This document shows, one piece after another, positions 18,105 to 25,651 of a stretch of DNA of 64,000 bases. The notes beneath the pieces were generated by a model that saw nothing but the letters and a program-made list of their open reading frames with translations, made no database searches and had not been told where the DNA came from. Made by a program: the position numbers and the translations under genes. This DNA is from Pseudomonas arsenicoxydans (GTDB lineage: Bacteria; Pseudomonadota; Gammaproteobacteria; Pseudomonadales; Pseudomonadaceae), in assembly GCF_006438915.1 (NCBI RefSeq), contig NZ_RCZE01000006.1, forward strand, positions 310,001 to 374,000. Direction: 5' to 3'. The number at the start of each line of letters is the position of its first letter. The first letter of the stretch is position 1.

Positions 18105-21100
18105 ATGTTCGCGCCTGCCAATCAACCGCGTTTCACGTTGACCCTCGACGGCGTCCAGAATGAGCTCAAGGTCCTTGAGTTCTCGGGCACGGAAGCCATC
18201 AGCCAACCCTACCGTTTTGACCTCGAACTGGTCAGTGAACGGCCAGACATAGAACTGGAAAGCCTGCTGCACCGTCAGGCGTTTCTGAGTTTTGATGCAC
18301 AAGGCTCCGGTATCCACGGTCAGATTTTTCGCGTTGGCCAAAGCGACTCCGGGAAACGTCTGACGGGTTACCAGATCAGCCTCGTCCCGCGCCTGGCTTA
18401 CCTCGGTCAGCGCATCAACCAGCGGATCTTCCAGCACAAAAACGTGCCGGCGATCATCGCGCAGGTCCTCAAGGACCATGGCATCCAGCGCGATGCGTTC
18501 GAGTTTCAACTCGGCAGCGACTACGCACCTCGCGAGTACTGCGTGCAGTACGCCGAAAGTGACCTGGCGTTCATCCAGCGGCTGTGCGCCGAGATCGGCA
18601 TTCACTACCACTTCCAGCACAGCCCCGACGGGCATCTGCTGGTGTTCGGCGATGACCAGACGGTTTTCCCTCGTCTGCCTGAGTCGACGCTGTACCTGCC
18701 GGGCAGCGGAATGGCGGCGGATGCGCCGGCCATCAAGCGTTTTAACGTGCGTCTGGAAACCCGCACGACCGCGGTCGCCCGTCGCGATTACGACTTTAAA
18801 AAACCACGCCTGCAACTCGAAACCCGCCTCGACAGCGAACAGCGCCCGGTGCTGGAGGATTACCAATTCCCCGGCCAATTCACGGATCGCGAACATGGCA
18901 AGCAACTGACTCAACGCACACTCGAACGCCACAACGCCGATTTCCGTCAGGCTGAAGGCAAAGGTGATGACTGTGCGTTGGTCAGCGGGCATTTCCTGCA
19001 CCTCGCCGAGCATCCACGTCAGGCATGGAATGACCTGTGGCTGATCACCGAAATCGAACACCGTGGCCGCCAGCCACAAGTGCTGGAAGAGTCGGCCACC
19101 AGCGACGACCCGGACGATTTCCAGGGCTATCGCAATACATTTCTGGCAACGCCGTGGGACGTTTCGTTTCGTCCGCCACTGGGGCCGCAAAAACCCCGCA
19201 TGCTTGGCTATCAACCGGCCGTGGTCACCGGGCCGACTGACAGCGAAATTCATTGCGACGAGTTCGGTCGGGTCAAGGTTCAGCTCGCCTGGGATCGCGA
19301 CGGACAACTCAACGAACACTCCAGTTGCTGGCTGCGCGTGGCCACGGGGTGGGCGCATGACCGTTATGGCAGTGTGCTGATCCCGCGCGTCGGCATGGAA
19401 GTGCTGGTCGGGTTCATCGACGCCGATGCCGACAATCCGCTGGTGATGGGCTGCCTGCCGAACGCGGCGACGCCCGTTCCGCTGGACCTGCCCGCCGACA
19501 AGACCCGCAGCATTTTCCGCAGCCAAAGCAGTCCCGGTGGCGGCGGTTACAACGAATTGCGCATCGAGGATCGCAAAGGCGCCGAGGAAATCTACCTGCG
19601 CGCCCAGCGAAACTGGACCCAGCATGTGTTGAATGATCAACAGGTGCAGGTCGATAACGCCCGCAGCATTGTCGTCACTGGCATGGCTCGCCATGAGTTG
19701 AAGGCTGACGAACAGCGCATCACCCACGGTCAGCGCCAGGCCGAAGTGAAGCTCGACGATCACTTGGTGGTGATGGGTGATCGGCACATCCGCGTGACCA
19801 GCCAGGCGCTCAACGCCAGTCAGCAATTCCACGTCAGCGCCGGCCAGCAAGTGGTGATCGACGGCGGCGCCAGCGCGACGATTCAGGCCGGTGGGCAGTG
19901 GATCAACATTGGGCCTGGGGGGATTTTCAGCAGCGTGCCGATTCAGGTGGGCGGGGCGTTGATGCCCGCGATGGCTGCTGCAACGGCGTCGCTGGATGCA
20001 CCGCTGAAACTCGCCGCCGCACCGGCAGCGGTGTTGAGCGCGGCACAGATCATGAGCCTGAAAAGCGATGCGCCGTTTTGTGAGGAGTGTGAGCGTTGCA
20101 AGGACGGGGTATGCCCTACGCCGAACACGCAGATCCCCTCCCCAAAGTCTTTAGCCCGGCCGACGGCTTCCAGCGTTGAGCCGGGTTTTCACATCGTCGA
20201 ACAGGGGATGTCTCGTTCCGCGCTCGAATCAATTCTGTTTCCACAGCCGGAACCGGCAGTACTGGAGAAGTTTCGCAGCCTTAATCCACAACTCACCCAA
20301 TACGCGAAGCCTGGGCAATTGATCGTCTTGAGCGATCCGCGCAATACGCAATGCACTCGTGAAGAAGCGCTGCTGATGGAGGCAGCGCAAAAAGTCGATG
20401 CAGCGCTTGAGCCGTTGAGTGATGCGGAAGCTGAGTTCATGGCACGTCACCATGGTGAGATTCAATCCTTTCTTTCGCAGGGTTCGACTGGTGTTGGCGT
20501 AGGTTCAGCGATGTTCGGCAAGCACTTGGGTAACTTGAAAGATGCCCTTGTAGAACTTGAAAACCTGCATAAACGCACCTTTGACAAACACGGAAAACTC
20601 CAAGGCGCTGACTTCTTTAACGAGCGTAAAAAGCTCATGGGGCTGCTGGATAACAGCCTTGGACCGTTGGTGCGCAAAGGTGTGGGTATTCCTGATCATC
20701 CGAAACTGAAGAATGCGCTGGGGATTTCAAACCGCAGCCTTGTGCATCATTGGAGTAAGGCGGGCACGGCCGGAGGGATTCCAGGGTATGCGACGCATAT
20801 TGATGGGGTGAGTAAGGCTGGAAAGGTGATGAAGTTGGGTGGCTGGGTTGGGATTGCGCTAGGGGCTTCCGCATCGGGGCTTAAGGTCAAGGAGACCTGC
20901 CGCTATGGGACTGAAGAGGCTTGCAGAAAAGTTAAGTTTTCGGAGGCAGGGAAGTTAACTGGTGCTATCGGGGGCAGCACTTTGGGGGGGCTTGTTGGGA
21001 CGCTTGGTGTTACTTCTTGCGTCGGAATTGGACTCGTAAGTGCTGGTACTGGAGGTGTGCTCTGTTCACTGGTTTTGGTTGGCGCAGGAACATTCGTAGG

Positions 21101-21164
21101 AGGAGTGGCAGGTGAAGCCGGCGGGGAAAAAATTGGTGAAATAATTTATGAGGAAGCTTATTGA
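18105..21164 (+). CDS. vgrG: Evolved VgrG (TssI) T6SS spike with LysM-like and hydrophobic toxin-like C-terminus
   Basis: 1019-residue type VI secretion tip protein. Residues 1-360 are the gp27-like hub (RFTLTLDGVQNELKVLEFSG; YCVQYAESDLAFIQRLCAE). About 380-450 are the gp5 OB fold (CDEFGRVKVQLAWDRDG; GSVLIPRVGMEVLVGFIDAD), followed by the DUF2345-like needle to about 640. A Cys-rich link (CEECERCKDGVC, about 658) then joins an extension not needed for spike function: a LysM-like stretch (about 695-745, ending PGQLIVL), a helical charged region, and from about 890 a Gly/Ala-rich hydrophobic tail (about 951-1010) of the kind seen in membrane-inserting toxins. Base composition turns AT-rich near the end. 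Two small membrane-protein genes and a DUF4123 adaptor follow directly, the usual layout of an effector cargo module. No other T6SS structural gene is in the window. The toxin mode is inferred. Confidence 0.9.
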   Translation: MFAPANQPRFTLTLDGVQNELKVLEFSGTEAISQPYRFDLELVSERPDIELESLLHRQAFLSFDAQGSGIHGQIFRVGQSDSGKRLTGYQISLVPRLAYLGQRINQRIFQHKNVPAIIAQVLKDHGIQRDAFEFQLGSDYAPREYCVQYAESDLAFIQRLCAEIGIHYHFQHSPDGHLLVFGDDQTVFPRLPESTLYLPGSGMAADAPAIKRFNVRLETRTTAVARRDYDFKKPRLQLETRLDSEQRPVLEDYQFPGQFTDREHGKQLTQRTLERHNADFRQAEGKGDDCALVSGHFLHLAEHPRQAWNDLWLITEIEHRGRQPQVLEESATSDDPDDFQGYRNTFLATPWDVSFRPPLGPQKPRMLGYQPAVVTGPTDSEIHCDEFGRVKVQLAWDRDGQLNEHSSCWLRVATGWAHDRYGSVLIPRVGMEVLVGFIDADADNPLVMGCLPNAATPVPLDLPADKTRSIFRSQSSPGGGGYNELRIEDRKGAEEIYLRAQRNWTQHVLNDQQVQVDNARSIVVTGMARHELKADEQRITHGQRQAEVKLDDHLVVMGDRHIRVTSQALNASQQFHVSAGQQVVIDGGASATIQAGGQWINIGPGGIFSSVPIQVGGALMPAMAAATASLDAPLKLAAAPAAVLSAAQIMSLKSDAPFCEECERCKDGVCPTPNTQIPSPKSLARPTASSVEPGFHIVEQGMSRSALESILFPQPEPAVLEKFRSLNPQLTQYAKPGQLIVLSDPRNTQCTREEALLMEAAQKVDAALEPLSDAEAEFMARHHGEIQSFLSQGSTGVGVGSAMFGKHLGNLKDALVELENLHKRTFDKHGKLQGADFFNERKKLMGLLDNSLGPLVRKGVGIPDHPKLKNALGISNRSLVHHWSKAGTAGGIPGYATHIDGVSKAGKVMKLGGWVGIALGASASGLKVKETCRYGTEEACRKVKFSEAGKLTGAIGGSTLGGLVGTLGVTSCVGIGLVSAGTGGVLCSLVLVGAGTFVGGVAGEAGGEKIGEIIYEEAY

Positions 21165-21556
21165 TGACAAATGACGATGAGGTTTTCTTTGTCTTGCTCA
21201 CAGGCGGATTATTTTTTGGTCTTGGTTTGATTTTTATTTTGGGTCAACTTTATTTGGCTTGCTTCCAATTAAAAAAAATAATTGACCATTTGAGCAACTC
21301 TCATGGCGTTTTATTGCGTAAAACTGTGATGAGGCAAGGTGTTTTTGGTGTTTATTTTATGTTGATTAGTGTGGGGGCTTTCTTTGTGTTTCCGTCGAAG
21401 TCAATCAAGTGTGGAAACCTAGATAGAAACGATTATCTGAATTTCCCACGCGGGCTTTTGAATTTGATAAGACTTTTCTATGTGGCTGGCCTTGGCGGAG
21501 GGGTGGCGATGTTTGTGCTTTTTTTTGGTGGGAAATACATGGGTTGGATTGAGTGA
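21164..21556 (+). CDS. Small membrane protein, candidate T6SS immunity protein (copy 1)
   Basis: 130 residues with about three membrane helices (residues 6-30, 61-78 and 102-124). The ATG overlaps the vgrG stop by one base (TGATG), so translation is coupled to the effector. The gene is strikingly AT-rich compared with its neighbours. It shares the pattern YLACFxxxKIxDxxSxS, later GxLDxxDYxNFxxGLxxLIR, with the next gene, so the two are paralogues. I recognise no named family. A membrane-embedded immunity protein blocking insertion or pore formation by the VgrG tail is the simplest reading. Confidence 0.72.
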   Translation: MTNDDEVFFVLLTGGLFFGLGLIFILGQLYLACFQLKKIIDHLSNSHGVLLRKTVMRQGVFGVYFMLISVGAFFVFPSKSIKCGNLDRNDYLNFPRGLLNLIRLFYVAGLGGGVAMFVLFFGGKYMGWIE

Positions 21557-21578
21557 TTTCGTCGCGCTGGTGCCTTAA

Positions 21579-22073
21579 ATGAGTTTCGTCATTTTATGTG
21601 CGATTTATTGGGCGGGGCCGGACGCGTTTGAAGCGGTGCTCAATCGGATATTTCCCGTAGCAGGTTTTCTCTTCGTTGCGTCAATAGCGGTGATGTTTTA
21701 CTTAGCGTGTTTCAAAATGGACAAAATACTCGACGGTATGAGTCGATCTGAAGTGGTGACATTGCGTAGCCCAATTAAGGGGCAGTGTTTTCGCTCTAGG
21801 TATGAGGCATTGTTTGTTGTCTGGTATGTTTTAACGTTTCGCGCTTTGGCATTAAAGCGTGGACATTTGGATGAGCACGACTACGACAATTTTTCTATTG
21901 GCTTGCGATGGTTGATTAGAGGCAGTTGTAGCAGCATCTACTTTGTATTTTTCTACTTCATCCTCGTTGAATGGATTTATGAGTATTTGAGCTGGGTCCA
22001 TTGGCTGTTAACGACTCTGGATGATTTGGTTTGGTGGATAGCTGAAGTTAGAGGTGGTTTTTATGAGCGGTGA
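21579..22073 (+). CDS. Small membrane protein, candidate T6SS immunity protein (copy 2)
   Basis: 164 residues, about three hydrophobic segments (near 20-45, 75-95 and 118-140), AT-rich. It is a diverged paralogue of the preceding gene: YLACFKMDKILDGMSRSE aligns with YLACFQLKKIIDHLSNSH, and GHLDEHDYDNFSIGLRWLIR with GNLDRNDYLNFPRGLLNLIR. It begins 22 bases after the first copy and its end overlaps the adaptor gene by 11 bases. Duplicated immunity genes downstream of one effector are a known T6SS arrangement, often protecting against variant toxins. Function is inferred from context only. Confidence 0.7.
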   Translation: MSFVILCAIYWAGPDAFEAVLNRIFPVAGFLFVASIAVMFYLACFKMDKILDGMSRSEVVTLRSPIKGQCFRSRYEALFVVWYVLTFRALALKRGHLDEHDYDNFSIGLRWLIRGSCSSIYFVFFYFILVEWIYEYLSWVHWLLTTLDDLVWWIAEVRGGFYER

Positions 22074-22794
22074 TTGCATCCGGAACTGGCTACAAACCCA
22101 TCCCCTTAACAACACGGAACAACTCTTCGCCATCTTCAGTAACGCCAGCGCTGCCGAGCCGTTCAAGGCTTGGCAGGCGTCAGCGAATGCTCAGGCGCCG
22201 AGTCCGATTTGGGCGAAAACCATTTATGCGGAGTGGGATGCGGTGATGCCCTACGTGGGAATCGTCGCCGCTGATAGTCAGTTCCTCGATTGGGTCGCCA
22301 CGACGGAGTCCCGCGATTGGGGATGGTTGGCGGTTTCTTCGGCGAGCCTTGAGGTGGTGGTCGAGTATTTGCGCAGCCTCACCCTGGTCAAGCTGCCGGA
22401 TGGCAAGGCTGTGTTTTTCCGCTTCTGGGATGGGCGTTATTTATTGCCGATTCTGCAATCTGCTGAGGTGAAACCTGCTGAGTTACTACCGGTGATCGGG
22501 AGGTGTCTGATCAACGGGCAGTCAGTCGATATAGGCGGTAGCGCGCTGAAAACATCGAAAGTGTTTCCGTGGTGGGAGGTGTCCGATTCTCTGCTGCAAC
22601 ACCTCGGTGCTGAAGATGCTTCAACCCAAATCAACAATCTGATGCAGTGGTTGAGTGAAGAGCACCCCAGTCTGTTCGAGGCGTTTTCAGAAAGCGTTTT
22701 ACGCAGGAAAGTCGAGATGTTTCTAACGGCGCCTGGCCTGCCTGCCGGGCCAAAAGTTGAGCTGTTGGAGCACTTGATGAGGGAGCTTGATTGA
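22063..22794 (+). CDS. DUF4123-domain adaptor (Tap/TEC-type effector chaperone)
   Basis: 243 residues. DUF4123 features include the N-terminal strand-helix region, the WAKTIYAEWDAVMPYVGIVAADSQFLDW segment and the RFWDGRYLLPIL motif. DUF4123 proteins load effectors onto their cognate VgrG. The frame allows a GTG at 22054, but ATG 22063 has AGAGG eight bases upstream and is preferred. The gene overlaps the previous membrane-protein gene. It comes after, not before, the effector-coding region; since the effector is part of VgrG itself, the adaptor may act on folding or delivery of the tail. Confidence 0.8.
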   Translation: MSGDCIRNWLQTHPLNNTEQLFAIFSNASAAEPFKAWQASANAQAPSPIWAKTIYAEWDAVMPYVGIVAADSQFLDWVATTESRDWGWLAVSSASLEVVVEYLRSLTLVKLPDGKAVFFRFWDGRYLLPILQSAEVKPAELLPVIGRCLINGQSVDIGGSALKTSKVFPWWEVSDSLLQHLGAEDASTQINNLMQWLSEEHPSLFEAFSESVLRRKVEMFLTAPGLPAGPKVELLEHLMRELD

Positions 22795-23011
22795 TGTGGA
22801 GTAGGGCCAGGCGAAATTTCCGGGCAAGGTCGTCGGACGTTTCCTTCAAGTTGCGTCGGTTTTCGTGAACTGGTGGGCAATGGGTTGCAGGGATAGTCTT
22901 TGGCTGTCACCGCGCAAGTGGTGGCAGGGTGTAGGAACCCTTGAAGGTCATTCGCGCATCAGTACTGTCGTTTGATTGCGGCACTTAAAACGTGCCCGTA
23001 ACATCGTTCGC
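22795..23011. other. Intergenic stretch before the structured RNA
   Basis: No credible gene. Near its end a short hairpin, GGCAC / GTGCC (22980-22984 with 22992-22996, loop TTAAAAC), directly precedes the larger fold and could be its first element or a promoter-proximal stem. Otherwise nothing is assigned. Confidence 0.4.
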
Positions 23012-23144
23012 GGCGGCTGTGTGCGGGACACGTTTCGACGTGGCTGAGTTTGATGGCCCTCAGTTTCCTACTCCCGCGCACGGCTGCCACCCAAAGCCCG
23101 TAGGAAGGCCGTTGGTAGCTTTTTGAGTTAATAGCTAAAAGGCC
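23012..23144 (+). ncRNA. Candidate structured RNA with three-way junction and pseudoknot
   Basis: Read by eye on the plus strand. A 17-base-pair stem P1 pairs 23012-23028 with 23072-23088 without a mismatch and uses three G-U pairs. It encloses hairpin P2 (CACGT-TTCG-ACGTG, 23029-23042, a UUCG tetraloop) and hairpin P3 (CTGAG...CTCAG, 23044-23063). The junction strand TTCCTAC (23065-23071) is complementary to GTAGGAA (23100-23106) downstream of P1, which makes an H-type pseudoknot whose helix would stack on P1 with no gap. A fourth hairpin (GGCC and TAGCT at 23107-23120 with AGCTA and GGCC at 23133-23144) covers the AAAAGG upstream of the next start codon at 23154. The G-U pairs favour plus-strand RNA. 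I cannot match it to a named family. Confidence 0.68.
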
Positions 23145-23153
23145 TATCAAATT

Positions 23154-23477
23154 ATGACGACGTTGACACCCGATCCACCCTACGAAAAACCAATCCCCCA
23201 CCCCAAAAGCCGTTTCATGGCCCTCACCAGCAACTGCACTGACATGCCGACGCTATTCGTCGACACCCATGCGCCGCTCGATGTTTTATACGACGCTGCC
23301 AACTATCGGATTCGCGCCGTCACGCAGGTGCTGGAGAACATGTCGATGCGCGGTTCGGTTGAGTGTGAGTCGTTCATTCTTAGTGATTTTGCGTTGCTGT
23401 GCGCCATTCCGTTGCGGGATGGGTGTGATGTGCTGGATGTGATTGGGCGGCGGTTGCGGGCTCGGTCACCGGAGTAA
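23154..23477 (+). CDS. Small hypothetical protein (DUF6124/DUF3077-like Pseudomonas family)
   Basis: 107 residues, soluble, with a proline-rich N-terminus (TPDPPYEKPIPHPKSR) and a following globular part (FVDTHAPLDVLYDAANYRIRAVTQVLENM). This layout resembles the short Pseudomonas proteins of DUF6124/DUF3077, which begin with a PDPP-like motif and have a 'PLDxxxxxA' segment; the assignment is by eye and uncertain. ATG 23154 lies 10 bases after the hairpin that ends the structured RNA, and its likely ribosome site (AAAAGG, 23137-23142) is within that hairpin. Expression could therefore depend on RNA folding. Function unknown. Confidence 0.6.
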   Translation: MTTLTPDPPYEKPIPHPKSRFMALTSNCTDMPTLFVDTHAPLDVLYDAANYRIRAVTQVLENMSMRGSVECESFILSDFALLCAIPLRDGCDVLDVIGRRLRARSPE

Positions 23478-23492
23478 CGGCGTACGGCTTTT

Positions 23493-23755
23493 TGTGGCGA
23501 GGGGGCTTGCCGGAACGCCGCATCGCCCCGTTGGGTCGCGCAGCGGCCCCAAAACCTGCAATCCGGTTATGTCAGTTGTACCGAGGGGTTTGGTTTGGCG
23601 ACTGCTTCGCAGTCGAGCGGGAGCAAGCTCCCTCGCCACAGGGTTTTGTGGGCGGCTGGATGTTTTGGGGCTGCTGCGCAGCCCAACGGGAGCAAGCTCC
23701 CTCGCCACAGGGTTTTGTGGATGGCTGGGGATGTTTGGGGCTGCAAGTGCCCGCT
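23493..23755. repeat. REP array, type B, with tandem copies
   Basis: Fills most of the 343-base gap before rlmJ. A degenerate left arm (TGTGGCGAGGGGGCTTGC, 23493) is followed by two direct right-arm units, each CTGC(T)TCGCAG/TGCGCAGC + GCGGGAGCAAGCTCCCTCGCCACAG-like + GGTTTTGTGG (near 23600-23655 and 23671-23725), then a decayed remnant to about 23755. This fits local tandem duplication of one REP unit. Confidence 0.75.
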
Positions 23756-23820
23756 CGGCTGTGAGGTCCTGACGTTGGCCGCCTTACAAGGTAAACTTCC
23801 CGGCCTTCGCAGGAGCAATC

Positions 23821-24657
23821 ATGAATTATCGTCACGCCTTCCATGCCGGCAATCACGCCGATGTGTTCAAACACCTGACTTTGACCCGCCTCATCGCCCT
23901 GATGTCGCGCAAGGAGCAGCCGTTTGCCTATCTCGACACTCACGCCGGTATTGGTCTGTATGACCTGCAGGGTGATCAGGCGAGCCGTACCGGTGAGTAC
24001 CTGGAAGGTATTGCGCGTCTGTGGGATCAGCCGGATCTGCCGGCGCTGACCGCCGATTACATGAAAGTGCTGCACGACATGAACCCGGATGGCCAGTTGC
24101 GCTATTACCCGGGATCGCCGGAGCTGGCGCGGCGTCTGACGCGGCCGCAGGATCGGGTGATGCTCAACGAGAAGCACCCCGAAGACGGTTTGTTGCTCAA
24201 GGACAACATGGCCGGTGATCGTCGGGTCAAGGTGCATCTGGGCGAAGGCTGGCATGTGCCACGCGCGATGTTGCCGGTGCAGGAGAAGCGGGCGGTGATG
24301 TTGATTGATCCGCCGTTCGAGCAGCTCGATGAGATGCAGCGCTGTGCGGCGTCGCTGAAAGAGGCGATTGGCCGGATGCGTCAAACCGTGGCGGCGATCT
24401 GGTACCCGGTGAAGGACCAGCGTCTGTTGCGTCGCTTTTATCAGGATCTGGCGGGCTCGGGCGCGCCGAAGTTGTTGCGGGTGGAGTTGCTGGTGCATCC
24501 GCTGGATACGCCAAACAGTCTGAACGGGTCCGGGTTGGCGATTGCGAATCCGCCGTGGGGGCTGGAAGAGGAATTGCGTGAGTTGCTGCCGTGGTTGTCC
24601 AAGAAGTTGGGGCAGACCCAGGGTGGGTGGCAGATGGATTGGTTGATTGCTGAATAA
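23821..24657 (+). CDS. rlmJ: 23S rRNA (adenine2030-N6)-methyltransferase
   Basis: 278-residue SAM-dependent enzyme that methylates N6 of A2030 in 23S rRNA (formerly YhiR). The diagnostic N-terminus NYRHAFHAGNHADVFKHL is present, then the SAM-binding YLDTHAGIGLYDL and the catalytic DPPFEQLDEM (family DPPY/F-E), with LAIANPPWGLEEEL near the C-terminus. The start has AGGAG eight bases upstream. Monocistronic between REP elements. Corresponds to PA5019. Confidence 0.95.
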   Translation: MNYRHAFHAGNHADVFKHLTLTRLIALMSRKEQPFAYLDTHAGIGLYDLQGDQASRTGEYLEGIARLWDQPDLPALTADYMKVLHDMNPDGQLRYYPGSPELARRLTRPQDRVMLNEKHPEDGLLLKDNMAGDRRVKVHLGEGWHVPRAMLPVQEKRAVMLIDPPFEQLDEMQRCAASLKEAIGRMRQTVAAIWYPVKDQRLLRRFYQDLAGSGAPKLLRVELLVHPLDTPNSLNGSGLAIANPPWGLEEELRELLPWLSKKLGQTQGGWQMDWLIAE

Positions 24658-24667
24658 GCTGAAAATC

Positions 24668-24800
24668 TGTGGCGAGGGAGCTTGCTCCCGCTGGGCCGCG
24701 AAGCGGCCCTAATATCAGTGTTGGTGTTCTTGCAGTAAGAACCGGAATACCGATTTGACGACTGCTTCGCAGCCGAGCGGGAGCAAGCTCCCTCGCCACA
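24668..24800. repeat. REP pair, type B
   Basis: TGTGGCGAGGGAGCTTGCTC at 24668 and its complement ending at 24800, with inner CCGCGAAGCGG and CTGCTTCGCAG palindromes. It lies between the convergent rlmJ and msrA ends and may terminate both. Confidence 0.85.
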
Positions 24801-24814
24801 GGGTTCGCGTTGAA

Positions 24815-25462
24815 TCAGATCGGGCAGGTCACGCCTGTGCCGCCAATCCCGCAATAGCCTTCAGGGTTTTTCGCCAGGTACTGCTGGTGATACGCCTCGG
24901 CGAAGTAGACCGTTGGCGCTTCGTCGATTTCAGTGGTGATTTCGCCTTTCCCGGCCTTGGTCAATTCAGCCTGGAACACGTCCTTGCTGCGCTTGGCGGC
25001 TTCCAGCTGATCCGGGTTGGTCGCATAGATCACCGAGCGATACTGGGTGCCAATGTCGTTGCCCTGGCGCATGCCCTGGGTCGGGTTGTGCAGTTCCCAG
25101 AACATCTTCAGCAGCTCGTCGTAGCTGACTTTTTCCGGCTCGTAGACCACCAGTACTACTTCGCTGTGGCCAGTCAGGCCGGAGCAGACTTCTTCATACG
25201 TCGGGTTCGGCGTAAAGCCGCCGGCGTAGCCCACCACGGTGCTGACTACGCCTTCGCGCTGCCAGAATTTGCGTTCCGCGCCCCAGAAACAGCCGAGGCC
25301 GAATATCGCGAAATCCACGTCCATCGCGAACGGGCCCAGCAGCGGTGCGTCGTGGACGAAGTGTTTTTCCGGCAGGTTCATCGGGGTTTCACGGCCAGGC
25401 AGAGCTTGTTCTTTAGTCGGGAGCACGTTTTTGTTCACCAGAATTTCCGAGCGCAAGACCAT
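24815..25462 (-). CDS. msrA: Peptide-methionine (S)-S-oxide reductase MsrA
   Basis: 215-residue repair enzyme that reduces methionine-S-sulfoxide in proteins, using thioredoxin. The catalytic motif GCFWG has its nucleophilic Cys at about 58, with conserved GYAGG, TGHSEVV and the C-terminal resolving cysteines ([13 protein letters not shown]). The N-terminal extension of about 45 residues ([12 protein letters not shown]...) is normal for the long Pseudomonas/E. coli form. ATG 25462 has AGAGG eight bases upstream. Corresponds to PA5018. Confidence 0.96.
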   Translation of the reverse strand: MVLRSEILVNKNVLPTKEQALPGRETPMNLPEKHFVHDAPLLGPFAMDVDFAIFGLGCFWGAERKFWQREGVVSTVVGYAGGFTPNPTYEEVCSGLTGHSEVVLVVYEPEKVSYDELLKMFWELHNPTQGMRQGNDIGTQYRSVIYATNPDQLEAAKRSKDVFQAELTKAGKGEITTEIDEAPTVYFAEAYHQQYLAKNPEGYCGIGGTGVTCPI

Positions 25463-25542
25463 GATCAGTCCTCTCAGTCAGGTTGGGATGTAGGGAATCA
25501 GACCGCCAGTGTGCCCAAACCCTTCCCGTTACGCACTACCCC

Positions 25543-25632
25543 TGTAGGAGCGGGCTTGCTCGCGAAGGCGGCGTGACAGTCGGCATTAATGTTGTGAGGT
25601 ATACCGCATTCGCGAGCAAGCCCGCTCCCACA
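25543..25632. repeat. REP pair, type A
   Basis: TGTAGGAGCGGGCTTGCTCG at 25543 (one base off the usual TGTGGGAGC) and the complementary arm ending CCGCTCCCACA at 25632, between the dipA stop and the msrA start. Confidence 0.85.
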
Positions 25633-25651
25633 AGGGATTTGCGGCGTGGTG

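Noticed and set aside
18063..19850. Long open frame (595 codons) antisense to vgrG
   Set aside because: No family resemblance and it covers the conserved VgrG core, so it is a shadow.
22959..23201. 80-codon minus-strand open frame over the structured RNA
   Set aside because: Its sequence is explained by the paired bases of the RNA on the other strand; no ribosome site. I recall similar spurious proteins in other Pseudomonas, which would reflect RNA conservation rather than coding.
23443..23818. Several short open frames across the REP array before rlmJ
   Set aside because: They consist of translated REP sequence and recur at other REP sites.
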